DNA of 64,000 nt from Mangrovihabitans endophyticus (GTDB lineage Bacteria > Actinomycetota > Actinomycetes > Mycobacteriales > Micromonosporaceae), in NCBI RefSeq assembly GCF_014646155.1, contig NZ_BMMX01000013.1, positions 1 through 64,000 of the forward strand. The letters run 5' to 3'. The notes below the pieces were generated by a model. The model did no database searches. It worked only from the letters and a program-made list of their open reading frames with translations, and was not told where the DNA came from. Shown here one piece after another: positions 38,472-46,864 of this stretch; position 1 is the stretch's first letter, and each line of letters opens with the position of its first letter. The position numbers and the translations under genes are program-made.

Positions 38472-39841
38472 CCGGCCCCGACCTCATCGTGGTGGGCGGC
38501 GGCGCGGCCGGGCTGGGCGCGGCTCGGGCCGCCGTCGGCGCGGGCGCCCGCGTGCTGATGGTGACCGCGGGACCGCCCGGCGGGGACTGCACGTTCACCG
38601 GATGCGTACCGTCCAAGACACTGATCGAGGCGGCCGTCCGCGGCCTGCCGTTCGCCGCGGCCACCGCTCGCGTGCGCGACACCGTGGCGCGGATCGCGGC
38701 CACCGAGGACGAGGCGGTCCTGCGGGACGAGGGCATCGAGGTGATCCGCGGATCGGCCCGATTCACCGGTCCCGGCCGGATCAGCGTCGACGGGCATGCG
38801 CTGACCGCTCGGCGGTTCGTGCTGGCCACCGGCGCCGCCCCGCACCTGCCGAGCGTGCCGGGGCTGTCCGAGACGCCGTACCTGACCCATGAGACCGTGT
38901 TCGACCTGGCCGAACTGCCCACGTCGCTGGTGGTGCTCGGCGGCGGCCCGATCGGCTGCGAGCTGGCTCAAGCGTTCGCCCGGTTCGGCAGCCGGGTCAC
39001 CGTGGTGGAAGCCGCCGACCGTCTGCTGCCGGGCGAGGAACCGGCGGCCTCACAGGTGCTGGCTGACGTGTTCGCGCGGGAAGGCATCCGCGTCGAGACG
39101 GGTGCGGGCGCCGCCAGCGCAGGCACGGACGGCGACGGCATCTGGCTGAAGCTGGCCGACGGCGCCCGGGTCACCGGCGATCGGCTGCTGGTGGCTACCG
39201 GGCGGCGCGCGATCACCGACGGCCTGGATCTGCCGGCGGCCGGCGTCGCGGTGCACGAGCACGGCACGGTGAAGACCGATGCGCACCTGGCGACCAGTGC
39301 GGACGGGGTGTTCGCGGCCGGCGACGTGACAGGTCTGCTGCCGTTCACCCACGCGGCGTTCGCGCAGGGACGGCTCGCCGCCGGCAACGCGCTCTCCCGC
39401 CGACGTTCCCGGTACGATCCGACGGCCACGCCGTGGGTCGTCTTCACGCAGCCCGAGGTGGCGCGGGTGGGCCGTACCGAGGCGCAGGCCGCCGCCCTGG
39501 GCGCCCGGGTCGCGTACCTGCCGATGGCCGAGATGGACCGGGCGATCACGGCCGGCGCCACGGACGGGTTCGTCAAGCTGATCGCCGGTCCGCGGCGCGG
39601 GTTGCGGCACCTCGGCGGCGGGCGGTTGCTGGGCGCCACCATCGTGGCGGAGCGGGCCGGGGAGATGATCCACGAGCCGGCGCTGGCGATGGCCACCGGC
39701 ATGTTCACCGGCCGTCTCGCGCAGGCGACGCACGCCTACCCCACCTGGTCGTACGGCGTGCAAGTGGCGGCGGCCCAGTTCTTCGGCACGTACGGCGGAC
39801 GCCGCGCCCGCCCCGCCGGCTCGTCGGGCGACGGCCGGTGA
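38468..39841 (+). CDS. FAD/NAD(P)-dependent disulfide oxidoreductase, mercuric reductase-like
   Basis: A 457-residue class I pyridine nucleotide-disulfide oxidoreductase. It has the FAD motif VVGGGAAGLGAARAA at the N-terminus, the redox disulfide GGDCTFTGCVPSK near residue 42, a second GGGPIGCELA nucleotide motif near 160, AAGDVTG near 282 and the dimerisation domain to the end (HAYPTWS). No N-terminal metal-binding domain is present, so mercury reduction is not implied. It probably supplies electrons or reduces a thiol in the pathway of the two genes upstream, to which it is coupled by overlap. Confidence 0.9.
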   Translation: MTGPDLIVVGGGAAGLGAARAAVGAGARVLMVTAGPPGGDCTFTGCVPSKTLIEAAVRGLPFAAATARVRDTVARIAATEDEAVLRDEGIEVIRGSARFTGPGRISVDGHALTARRFVLATGAAPHLPSVPGLSETPYLTHETVFDLAELPTSLVVLGGGPIGCELAQAFARFGSRVTVVEAADRLLPGEEPAASQVLADVFAREGIRVETGAGAASAGTDGDGIWLKLADGARVTGDRLLVATGRRAITDGLDLPAAGVAVHEHGTVKTDAHLATSADGVFAAGDVTGLLPFTHAAFAQGRLAAGNALSRRRSRYDPTATPWVVFTQPEVARVGRTEAQAAALGARVAYLPMAEMDRAITAGATDGFVKLIAGPRRGLRHLGGGRLLGATIVAERAGEMIHEPALAMATGMFTGRLAQATHAYPTWSYGVQVAAAQFFGTYGGRRARPAGSSGDGR

Positions 39842-40066
39842 CGTCGCCCGGAAACACTCGGGCCTGGACGGATTATCTCGGTGCGTTTCACGCCGAACGG
39901 CCCGGCATCACCGAACGGGTGCTGGTCCGTGCGGGCGGTCCGGACGGGGACGCGTACGACTGGCTTGCCGTGGCGGTGCCACCCGGCTGAGCCGGTGCCG
40001 GGCTGGTTGCGGGCCTCGGTCTGCCTGCCGGTGCCGGTGCGTCGCATCGTCGCCGAGAGGCTCTGA
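39838..40066 (+). pseudogene. Remnant of a methyltransferase-like gene, internally deleted
   Basis: GTG at 39838 overlaps the flavoprotein stop and opens a 50-codon frame (RAWTDYLGAFHAERPGI...YDWLAVAVPPG) that ends at 39990. A different frame then continues to 40066 with a segment reading PVPGWLRASVCLPVPVRR. From memory of actinobacterial class I methyltransferases, these resemble the N-terminus and the C-terminus of one protein with the whole SAM-binding core missing. I therefore read it as a decayed fourth gene of the operon. Alternatively it is a genuine 50-residue peptide gene. Confidence 0.5.
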
Positions 40067-40081
40067 CGACCCGCCGCGGGT

Positions 40082-41449
40082 TCAGACGCCTGCCTGGGCC
40101 ATCCGGGAACCCCGCCGCATGTAGGCGATCCAGGTGACGACCAGCATCACCACGAACAGCCCGACGTAGAAGGCCAGCGCCGGCTTGATCGTGCCGCTGG
40201 CCGACTTCGCCCACGCGTAACAGATCGGCACCAGGAAGCCACCGAACGCGCCCATCGACGAGATGATGCCCAGTGCTCCGGCCGCCTGACGGCGCATGGC
40301 CAGCATGATCTCCGGCGTACCGCCCAAGTCCTCACCCTTGACCCGGAAGATCTTCGAGATCATCCGGTACGTGGATCCGTTGCCGACGCCGGTGGCGATG
40401 AACAGCAGCATGAAGCTGACGAAGAAGACGCTCAGGCTGGTGTGCTGCACCGACCACAGAGCCGCGTACGCGGTCGCGGCGAGCACCACGAAGCTGGCCG
40501 CGGTCACCCGTGCTCCGCCGACCCGGTCGGAGAGTCTGCCGCCCAACGGCCGGGCCAGCGAACCGATGCCGGCGCCGAGGAACGCCCAGTGCAGGGCGAT
40601 GTCCGGCCGGTCGAAGACGCCGGTCAACAGCGTCGGGAACGCTGCCGAGTACCCGATGAACGAGCCGAAGGTGCCGATGTAGAGCAGCGACATGATCCAC
40701 GTGTCCGGGTGGCGCAGCGACGACCAGACCGGCTTCACGTCCGCCTTGGCCTCGGACAGATTGTCCATGAACAGGAACGCGCACACCGCCGCGATCACCG
40801 CGAGCGGGATATACATCAAACCGGCTCGTGACAACGCCAGACCGCCGCCGAGAACGATGACCTTGGGTACCAGGAATTGCACCACGGCCACACCGATGTT
40901 GCCGCCCGCCGCGTTCAGGCCGAGTGCCCACCCCTTTTCCCGCTCGGGATAGAAGAAGGAGATGTTGGCCATGCTGGACGCGAAATTTCCGCCTCCGAAA
41001 CCGGCGGTGGCCGCGATGGCGAGCAGTGCGCCGTACCCGATGTCCGGTCGTTCCACGGCCCAGGCGAGCCCGCCGCACGGCACGATCAACAGCAGTGCCG
41101 AGATCACCGTCCAGTTCCGGCCTCCGAAGACCGGAACGGCGAACGTGTAGGGCAGCCGCAGGAATGCGCCGACGCCGCTGGGCACGGCGGTGAGCCACAG
41201 GGCTTGACTGACGCTCAAGTCCCAGCCCACGGCCCCGAGCCGCACCACGACGATGCTCCACAGCAGCCAGACCGAGAAGCCGATGTGCTCGGCGAAAATG
41301 GAGAAAATCAGGTTGCGCCTGGCCACCCGGCGGCCGACAGCCGACCAGAAATGTGCATTCTCCGGATCCCAATGGGTGATCCAGCGTCCTTTTCGTTCGA
41401 CGATTTCATTGACGGGATCGCGACGATTCGCCATCATGTCTTCGGCCAT
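40082..41449 (-). CDS. narK: Nitrate/nitrite transporter, NarK-type MFS
   Basis: A 455-residue major facilitator with about twelve membrane helices. It has the nitrate/nitrite porter signatures: a glycine-rich AATAGFGGGNFASSMANISFFYP segment near residue 155 and a second GLNAAGGNIGV block just after. It should move nitrate in or exchange it for nitrite at the cytoplasmic membrane. ATG at 41449 has GGAGCGAGG before it. No nitrate reductase or nitrite genes adjoin it in this window. Convergent with the upstream radical SAM operon. Confidence 0.92.
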   Translation of the reverse strand: MAEDMMANRRDPVNEIVERKGRWITHWDPENAHFWSAVGRRVARRNLIFSIFAEHIGFSVWLLWSIVVVRLGAVGWDLSVSQALWLTAVPSGVGAFLRLPYTFAVPVFGGRNWTVISALLLIVPCGGLAWAVERPDIGYGALLAIAATAGFGGGNFASSMANISFFYPEREKGWALGLNAAGGNIGVAVVQFLVPKVIVLGGGLALSRAGLMYIPLAVIAAVCAFLFMDNLSEAKADVKPVWSSLRHPDTWIMSLLYIGTFGSFIGYSAAFPTLLTGVFDRPDIALHWAFLGAGIGSLARPLGGRLSDRVGGARVTAASFVVLAATAYAALWSVQHTSLSVFFVSFMLLFIATGVGNGSTYRMISKIFRVKGEDLGGTPEIMLAMRRQAAGALGIISSMGAFGGFLVPICYAWAKSASGTIKPALAFYVGLFVVMLVVTWIAYMRRGSRMAQAGV

Positions 41450-41902
41450 TTCCTCGCTCCTGGGAAAATGGTTTTCGGGGAGGGCTTTGTCGCCCGGCGT
41501 CGTTGCCCGGCCTTAGCGGATATGCGGTGATCAAACCGCGGTATGGTGATGCGAGTGAACCTTATGGACGGCTCGTTTCATGCGGGCACCGCATGTGGTT
41601 AAACGGCCGTCACCGAGTTCACACAACGATCGGCAGCCGATTGTGCGCCCGTGTCGTGGTGGTCGCGCCGCTGTGCCGTGGGTGCGCCACGCCCGGCATG
41701 CCTGCCATCCGCCGGGCTATGTCGGCCACGGCGGATGGCAGGCGAACAGGTGAGTCGATGGATTTTCTCAGTCGCTCGTGGCCGATCGAGATTCCGGCGT
41801 CCACCCCCGTCGCCGGATCTCATCGCCTGGGTTTCAGCGCCCTTGTCAACCTGGCATCGACCCTGTCGGCGGCATCCGCCGAACCCGCCAGGTCGACAAG
41901 GT
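41450..41902. other. Intergenic region with hairpin, no gene
   Basis: About 450 bases between NarK and the small HTH gene, both on the minus strand. Besides a 13-base inverted repeat at 41701-41742 it includes an AT-richer patch around 41510-41620 that probably carries the NarK promoter. I saw no credible coding frame. Confidence 0.5.
41701..41742. terminator. Terminator-like hairpin after HTH gene
   Basis: Perfect 13-base arms CCTGCCATCCGCC and GGCGGATGGCAGG with a 16-base loop, 160 bases downstream of the HTH gene and upstream of NarK. No U tract is visible on either strand. Confidence 0.5.
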
Positions 41903-42109
41903 TCAGTGCAGCCGCTGCTTCAGCAGGGGGCGGCCGCTGATCCACTCCTCTACCTCGTCGGTCAGCCAGACCTTGCCCTGCTTCAAGGCCGCGGCCGGAG
42001 TCGGGAAATCGGTGCGTTTCGTGAGTTGGTAGACACGCTGCCTGCTGATGTCTCCGAGGATCAAGCGGATTTCGTGGGCGCCAACGAGGCGAATCGATGT
42101 TTTTCGCAT
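41903..42109 (-). CDS. Small HTH DNA-binding protein, AlpA/excisionase-like
   Basis: A 68-residue protein made almost only of a winged helix-turn-helix (GAHEIRLILGDISRQRVYQLTKRTDFPTP then VWLTDEVEEWI), the MerR/AlpA-like fold of prophage regulators and excisionases. No integrase is adjacent. The -10 box TATAGT lies six bases before the ATG and there is no ribosome-binding site, so the message is probably leaderless. A short inverted repeat (AGTAG/CTACT) overlaps the -35 box and may be its own binding site. Confidence 0.8.
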   Translation of the reverse strand: MRKTSIRLVGAHEIRLILGDISRQRVYQLTKRTDFPTPAAALKQGKVWLTDEVEEWISGRPLLKQRLH

Positions 42110-42115
42110 GTGGGC

Positions 42116-42145
42116 ACTATAGGCACGAGACTAGTAGATAGGCAA
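42116..42145 (-). promoter_or_regulatory. Promoter of leaderless HTH gene
   Basis: On the minus strand, TTGCCT (42145-42140) and TATAGT (42121-42116) are 18 bases apart. The ATG starts six bases after the -10 box, so transcription should begin at or next to the start codon. AGTAG and CTACT arms surround the -35 box. Confidence 0.65.
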
Positions 42146-42194
42146 CTACTGGGCGCAAGTAAAGCGTCACGCGACAAGATGCTACTCCTCACCG

Positions 42195-42845
42195 CTATGA
42201 CCGCACGGGCGGTGTGGCGGACGCATCGCCCCGGCGGCGCCGCCGCAGGAGTGCCAGTCCCAGACCCGCGGCGAGAAGCAGGGTCCCGCCGGCGACGGCC
42301 GCCACCAGCACCGTCACTCCACTCATCGACCGGCCGGCTTGAGCCGGGCCCGCTTGAGCCGGGCCCGCTTGAGCCGGGCCCGCTTGAGACGAGCCCGCCG
42401 GGGCGGGAGCCGGGCCCGGCGATGGCAGCACCGCCGCGGCACAAGGCTCGGGTACGTCCGGCGTGGTGCCCCCCGGCGTCACCTCGAAGAGGAACTTGCC
42501 GCTGACCGGATCGCCGTCGGCGGACGTGGCGCGGTAGGCGATCGCGTGCACCCCGGCCGTCAACGGTCGTACGGATGCGCACAGCGTCGCCGCGTTGACC
42601 AGGACTGTGTCACCGGCCGGCACGGCGCGTTCGTCCGGGCCGGTCACGGTGATCCGGGGCGGGGCGCCCGCGCCGGACAGCGGATGGAACGTCAACGCCA
42701 CCACCGAGACGCCCGGTGCGACCTTGTCGCCCGGCCCCGGGGTCGCCGCCAGCAGGGAGGAGTGCGCCTGCGCGGGCGCCGGCATCGCCAGCGTGCCCGC
42801 GCAGACCACCGCCGCGGCCGCGGACGCGCTCAGAAGTCGGCGCAT
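42195..42845 (-). CDS. CopC-domain copper-resistance-like membrane protein
   Basis: A 216-residue secreted, membrane-tethered protein. A signal peptide ends at AQAHSS, placing the copper-ligand histidine at the mature N-terminus as in CopC/YobA. The CopC beta-sandwich spans about residues 28-125. An (AGPAQ)n repeat linker at about 150-170 and a C-terminal membrane helix (VTVLVAAVAGGTLLLAAGLGLALL) follow. It should handle copper outside the membrane. Its ATG lies 16 bases inside the end of the SOD-like gene, so the two are coupled. No CopD partner adjoins it. Confidence 0.86.
   Translation of the reverse strand: MRRLLSASAAAAVVCAGTLAMPAPAQAHSSLLAATPGPGDKVAPGVSVVALTFHPLSGAGAPPRITVTGPDERAVPAGDTVLVNAATLCASVRPLTAGVHAIAYRATSADGDPVSGKFLFEVTPGGTTPDVPEPCAAAVLPSPGPAPAPAGSSQAGPAQAGPAQAGPAQAGRSMSGVTVLVAAVAGGTLLLAAGLGLALLRRRRRGDASATPPVRS
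42337..42396. repeat. Four 15-bp tandem repeats within copC-like gene
   Basis: Three perfect copies of GCTTGAGCCGGGCCC and one diverged copy. In the minus-strand gene they encode the repeating GPAQA linker in frame, so copy-number change would only alter linker length. Confidence 0.85.
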
Positions 42846-43459
42846 GCGAGCCGGTTGTCCAGTGCGTCGGCCGGGTGGATCACCACCGCCTTGGCGGCGT
42901 CGCCGACCTCACGGTCATTGGTCACCGTCGCCATGCCCATGCCGTCGGCGCCGGCCGTGAAGCCGATGTGCACCTCGTTGGGTGGCGTGTCCGGCCCGTT
43001 CGCGTCGAACTTGAAATGGGCGCCGCCGTTCTCCGCCGCGCACGGCTGGGCGTGCAGGTGCCCGACGTACTGCGCGGACGGCTTGAGGCCGGTCAGGTTG
43101 ACCGTCAGGGTGGTCTTGCCGTCCTGCGCCAGCCAGGCGGTGCCCTTCACCCCGTCGGTGCCCGGCGGGCGGGTGTCCAGCAACTGGAAGCTCGCCTCGG
43201 CGGCACCGTCGATCTTGTTGGCCGGCGTCGCCGACGGGTCGTTCATCGCCATGCCCGGCATCCGCGACATCCCCGGCATGGCCGACGCCATCCCGCCGCC
43301 CGGCATCCCGGAGGCCTGCGTGGAGGTCACGGATGTGCCGGCGTCCTGGGCGTCGGTGCTCGCCTCGTCGCCGCAGCCCGCTGCCAGTGCGCCGAGGACG
43401 GCCAGCCCGGCGGCTGCCGCGGCGGTACGCGAACGGCGGATGTTTTCGGTGGCTCTCAC
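42830..43459 (-). CDS. Superoxide dismutase (Cu/Zn)-like lipoprotein
   Basis: A 209-residue lipoprotein with a lipobox ending AAGCG near residue 29. A Met/Gly/Pro-rich segment (residues about 48-73, MPGGGMASAMPGMSRMPGMAM) could bind copper. The C-terminal fold resembles CuZn superoxide dismutase (VGHLHAQPCA; GAHFKFD; AVVIHPADAL), with several but perhaps not all metal histidines. GTG at 43459 follows GGAGAACC. It overlaps the downstream CopC gene, supporting a joint copper/oxidative-stress role. Confidence 0.82.
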   Translation of the reverse strand: MRATENIRRSRTAAAAAGLAVLGALAAGCGDEASTDAQDAGTSVTSTQASGMPGGGMASAMPGMSRMPGMAMNDPSATPANKIDGAAEASFQLLDTRPPGTDGVKGTAWLAQDGKTTLTVNLTGLKPSAQYVGHLHAQPCAAENGGAHFKFDANGPDTPPNEVHIGFTAGADGMGMATVTNDREVGDAAKAVVIHPADALDNRLACADF

Positions 43460-43591
43460 GTGGTTCTCCCTGTTTCCGACGGACTTGTCTGCGAGCTCGC
43501 TGACTGTCAGTCGTGGAGCGTCCGGCGCGAGTTCCCGGCAACCGGCGATTGGCCGGGGAACCACGCCGCCCTGACGCGTCGTCCCATCACC

Positions 43592-44185
43592 ATGACGGTT
43601 TCCGCGCGCGCCCTGCTCGGCCTCCCACTGTCGCTGCTCCTCGCCGCCGGACTCGCCGGCTGCGGCCGGGATGCCGGCCGGCGGCAATACCAGCAACCGG
43701 TGGCCTGTCCCGTCGACGGCGTGCGCTGGACCGGCCCGGCCACACCGCTGCCGGACGACTTCGTGCCGACCGTCGCGTGGCGGTGCACCTTCGTGCCGTA
43801 CCCGATGGCGCATCGGCCGCCGGCGACCGCCCCACCCGGTCGTACCGGGGACCTGCCGTCGCCGTCGGTGTCCGCTTCCGTCTCCGCTCGGCCGGATCCG
43901 GGTTGGGAGTGGCGGACCGTGCAGCGCGCGGAGGGTTCGCTCGATGCTCTGGCCACCGCCCTGCGCACCCCGCCGCCGGCGCGCGGCGGCGACGCCATCT
44001 GTACGTTGATCATGATCCCGCCGGTCACCGTCGTGGTGGCCGACGCCGCCGGTCACGTCGTGGTGCCGGCCGTCCCGATCAATGCGTGCGGGCATCCGGT
44101 TGCCGAGGTGCGAGCCGCCATCGAGGCCCTGAATTGGGAAATCACCAAGACCAACGGGGTTGGCCCGGGTCCGTCTCCCTCCTGA
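43592..44185 (+). CDS. Lipoprotein of unknown function
   Basis: A 197-residue protein with a clear signal and lipobox (LLAAGLAGCG). The mature part has paired cysteines (ACPVDG, WRCTF, AICTL, NACG) and a Pro-rich middle but no family I recognise. It is transcribed divergently from the SOD-like gene. ATG at 43592 gives a signal peptide of normal length. Function unknown; an envelope location is the only firm statement. Confidence 0.72.
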   Translation: MTVSARALLGLPLSLLLAAGLAGCGRDAGRRQYQQPVACPVDGVRWTGPATPLPDDFVPTVAWRCTFVPYPMAHRPPATAPPGRTGDLPSPSVSASVSARPDPGWEWRTVQRAEGSLDALATALRTPPPARGGDAICTLIMIPPVTVVVADAAGHVVVPAVPINACGHPVAEVRAAIEALNWEITKTNGVGPGPSPS

Positions 44186-44525
44186 GGGAGGGCCATGCCA
44201 CAACGGGTTCCGTACAGCCTCCGGCTCTGTCATCATCGGGGCGGATCCGCTGTGATCCGAATCCTGGTGGTCGACGAGTCACGCCGGTTTCGACGAAGCC
44301 CTCAGTGTTGTCCGCGGCCAACCGAACTGCAGTGAAGACTCATGGGTGCGTGGCGCGTTCCGGCGTCCCGCCTCGTTCGTACGAGCAAGTCTTGACAACT
44401 CAATACACCATTCTGTCTGTTTTATTGTTACATGCACCTAGATGAATGGTGGCGGTCAGTCGCCAGCACGGCCTCCGGGTCGTGCCAGTCCGCCAGCCCA
44501 CTCTGGGACAAGGAGCGAGAGCGTC
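44186..44525. other. Intergenic region with promoter-like elements
   Basis: About 340 bases ahead of the FUSC gene. It contains a possible response-regulator fragment (listed separately), a CTCGT-TCGT-ACGAG palindrome at about 44372-44385, and a TTGACA box at 44392-44397 within an AT-rich patch up to about 44440. No convincing -10 box was found. Confidence 0.45.
44252..44335 (+). pseudogene. Possible response-regulator N-terminal fragment
   Basis: GTG at 44252 opens a 27-codon frame starting VIRILVVDESRRFRR, which looks like the first strand and acidic pocket of a receiver domain of a NarL-type response regulator. The frame stops after 27 codons and nothing downstream continues the domain. 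No ribosome-binding site is obvious. It may be a decayed remnant or chance similarity. Confidence 0.3.
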
Positions 44526-45881
44526 ATGTGGGTGGCTGCGGCCGCAAATTCCACCGTCCCGCAGGCGGTGGAGAAGCTTCCGGCGGCTTTGGTGTGGGTC
44601 GTCGTGATCGCCGGTGCCGCGTGGGCGGCGCACCGGCGGATATTCCCGCCCATCAGGTCCGTGAAGGCCAGCGTCGGCTGGCTGTCATGGGCGCAGAACG
44701 GCAGCCGGTTGCGACGGCTGCGCAACGCGATCCAGTCGGTGGTGACCGGCGCCCCGGCCGAAACGGCACGCACGGTCGTCGTCACCGGCGCGGCTGCCGC
44801 GATCGCCTGGTCCGTCGCCACCGGCGCCGGCTTGGCCGGACCGGTGATGGCCGCCATCTCGGCGACCTTCTCGGTCCAGCTCAGCGTGCACGCTTCCGTG
44901 AAAGAAGGCGTGCAACGGCTGGTGGCCACCCTGATCGGCGTCGTGGTCGCCCTCGTGATGTGGAAGACCGCCGGCGTACGTACGTGGAGCATCGCCGCGA
45001 TCGTGGTCGCGTCACTGGTGCTGGGGCGGCTGCTCCGCCTCGGCGACGGCGTGATCATGATGCCCGCGACGTCGCTCGGCGTCCTCGTGATCGGCAGCAC
45101 CATCACCGATGTCGTGGTGCTGGAACGCATGGCGGCCACCGCCGTCGGCGTGGTCGTGGGGGCATCGCTGTCGCCGTTCGCGGGCGGGCTGAGCCCGCTG
45201 GAACGGGCGCAACGCCGGCTGGTGGTGTTGTCCTCAGCCCTCGCGGACCTGCTGACCCAGCTCGGTGAGGGCACCCGTCGGCCGTACACCGCGGAGGAAG
45301 CCGGCCAGTGGCTGTCCACCGCGCGCAACCTCGACTACGGCGTCGAGGAAGCGGCGAAGGCGGTCAAGGACCTGTCCGGTCGGCCGCGCTGGCCGTCCCG
45401 CACCCCGGCGTCCGCGATCCGTCCGATGCGTTCGTCGCTGCGCGACCTGTGGCACAGCGTGGATCACGTCAACAGCATCGCCCGTTCGCTGTTCGACGCG
45501 GTGAACGACCCGAACAGTCACCAGGTGCCGGCGCAGATCGGCCCGGTGCTGACCGCCGCGGCGGACGCCTTCGCCGTGCACACCGCGGTGCTCGCCGACG
45601 GCGACCCGGCGCACCTCACCGACGCCCTGGAGGCGTTGCGCGAGGCGCGGGTGGAGACCGTCCGGGCGTTGCGTGCCCACGACGCCGGAACGTGGCTGGT
45701 GGCCGGTTCGATCCTGACCGACGTCCGGCGCATCACCGAGACGCTGAACCGGCAGGGTCCGGCGATGGCCATCGGGGCCTGGGACATCTCCCGCGTACCG
45801 GCGGTGTCCGAGATCGTGCCGGCGAAGAAGGCGCTGCCCGGATCGGGCCGGCGGCACAACGTACGACGGCTGAAGCTCTGA
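44526..45881 (+). CDS. FUSC-family membrane protein (aromatic acid exporter-like)
   Basis: A 451-residue protein with about six membrane helices in residues 20-220 (with repeated short GXXXG-like segments) and a long helical cytoplasmic C-terminus (225-440). This matches the FUSC/ArAE-type efflux family. An AGGAG lies about ten bases before ATG 44526; the in-frame ATG at 44442 would add a charged tail without homology. Likely effluxes aromatic or amphipathic compounds; no substrate evidence. Convergent with the second MmyB regulator. Confidence 0.8.
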   Translation: MWVAAAANSTVPQAVEKLPAALVWVVVIAGAAWAAHRRIFPPIRSVKASVGWLSWAQNGSRLRRLRNAIQSVVTGAPAETARTVVVTGAAAAIAWSVATGAGLAGPVMAAISATFSVQLSVHASVKEGVQRLVATLIGVVVALVMWKTAGVRTWSIAAIVVASLVLGRLLRLGDGVIMMPATSLGVLVIGSTITDVVVLERMAATAVGVVVGASLSPFAGGLSPLERAQRRLVVLSSALADLLTQLGEGTRRPYTAEEAGQWLSTARNLDYGVEEAAKAVKDLSGRPRWPSRTPASAIRPMRSSLRDLWHSVDHVNSIARSLFDAVNDPNSHQVPAQIGPVLTAAADAFAVHTAVLADGDPAHLTDALEALREARVETVRALRAHDAGTWLVAGSILTDVRRITETLNRQGPAMAIGAWDISRVPAVSEIVPAKKALPGSGRRHNVRRLKL

Positions 45882-45884
45882 GGA

Positions 45885-46736
45885 TCACCCCGCGGGCGTC
45901 CCCGCGGGGAAATCCTCGGTGCCCAGCACGCGCAGCAGGTCCAATCGGTCCCGGGTTTCGGCGTCCGCGGGCGTCAGCACGAGCAACTGCTGACCCAGAT
46001 CGGGGGTGACAAGGGTTTCGCAGTTCATCCGGAGCCGGCCCACCCGCGGATGCAGCATGGTCTTGCGGTCGGCGCGGCGGACCGCCACCTCGTGCTCGGC
46101 CCAGCGCCGCCGGAACTCCGGGCTGGCCGCCTGCAGCCGCTCGACCAGCCCGGTCACCGTCGGATCGCCGGACCGTCGGCCGGCCACCGCGCGCAGGTCG
46201 GCCACCAACTGGCGGGACTGGTGGTCCTGCTCCTCGGGTGGGTGGAGGGCGCGTGCGGTCGGCTCGGTGAACCAGCGATAGGCGATGTAGCGCCGGTCCC
46301 CGGACAAGCCGGTCAGTTCGCCGGTCAACAGGGCCGACGTGCGGTTCTGAGCGAGGATCTCGCCCAGGTCGGAGAGCACCAGCGCGGGATTGTCGCCGAG
46401 CAGGTCGAGCATGCGCACCAGCCCGGCGCGGGCCAGGCGGGCCACCCCGTCGGCCGGCGGCGGGCGGTGGCCGGCCAGGTAGAACAGGTGATCACGCTCG
46501 TCGTCGGACAGGCGCAGCGCGCGCGACAACGCGCCCAGCAACTGAGTCGACGGTTGGCTGCTGCGGCCCTGCTCCAGGCGTACGACATAGTCCACCGACA
46601 TGCCGGCGAGCAACGCCACCTCCTCGCGCCGCAGCCCGGCGGTGCGGCGGCGCGGGCCGTCGGCGAGCCCGACCTCGGACGGCCGGATCGTCTCCCGGCG
46701 TCGGCGCAGGAAGTCGGCGAGCTGGTCACGCTGCAT
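45885..46736 (-). CDS. XRE-family regulator with MmyB-like domain (second copy)
   Basis: A 283-residue regulator with the same layout as the one at 913-1746: HTH_31 at about residues 10-85 (LRREEVALLAGMSVDYVVRLEQG) and an MmyB-like sensor (YRWFTEPTARALHP; AEHEVAVR). It is divergent from an aldo/keto reductase gene 128 bases away, which it may repress. The two regulators are similar throughout, so they are paralogues paired with two unrelated NAD(P)H oxidoreductases. Confidence 0.88.
   Translation of the reverse strand: MQRDQLADFLRRRRETIRPSEVGLADGPRRRTAGLRREEVALLAGMSVDYVVRLEQGRSSQPSTQLLGALSRALRLSDDERDHLFYLAGHRPPPADGVARLARAGLVRMLDLLGDNPALVLSDLGEILAQNRTSALLTGELTGLSGDRRYIAYRWFTEPTARALHPPEEQDHQSRQLVADLRAVAGRRSGDPTVTGLVERLQAASPEFRRRWAEHEVAVRRADRKTMLHPRVGRLRMNCETLVTPDLGQQLLVLTPADAETRDRLDLLRVLGTEDFPAGTPAG
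45888..45909. terminator. Hairpin terminator at convergent ends
   Basis: Eight-base arms CCCCGCGG and CCGCGGGG with a six-base loop, beginning seven bases after the FUSC stop. It lies inside the last codons of the convergent MmyB regulator gene. Confidence 0.5.
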
Positions 46737-46864
46737 GCCCCCATGGTGCTCCGGCGCCGCGACCCCGACCAGGGAGTCGCACTCCCACGATCAACTCTCC
46801 GCTCCCGTGCGGCCCGGAACCGGCGCACGGTGGGTGGCGACACCGACGACGAGGGAGAACCGCC

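Noticed and set aside
38468..39841. Annotation as mercuric reductase
   Set aside because: No N-terminal heavy-metal domain, no C-terminal vicinal cysteines and no mer genes nearby; only the generic disulfide oxidoreductase fold is supported.
41701..41742. Inverted repeat considered as an insertion-sequence end or recombination site
   Set aside because: No transposase, integrase or second copy is visible nearby; a hairpin terminator is simpler.
42337..42396. Tandem repeats considered as a CRISPR array
   Set aside because: The copies abut without spacers and encode an in-frame protein linker.
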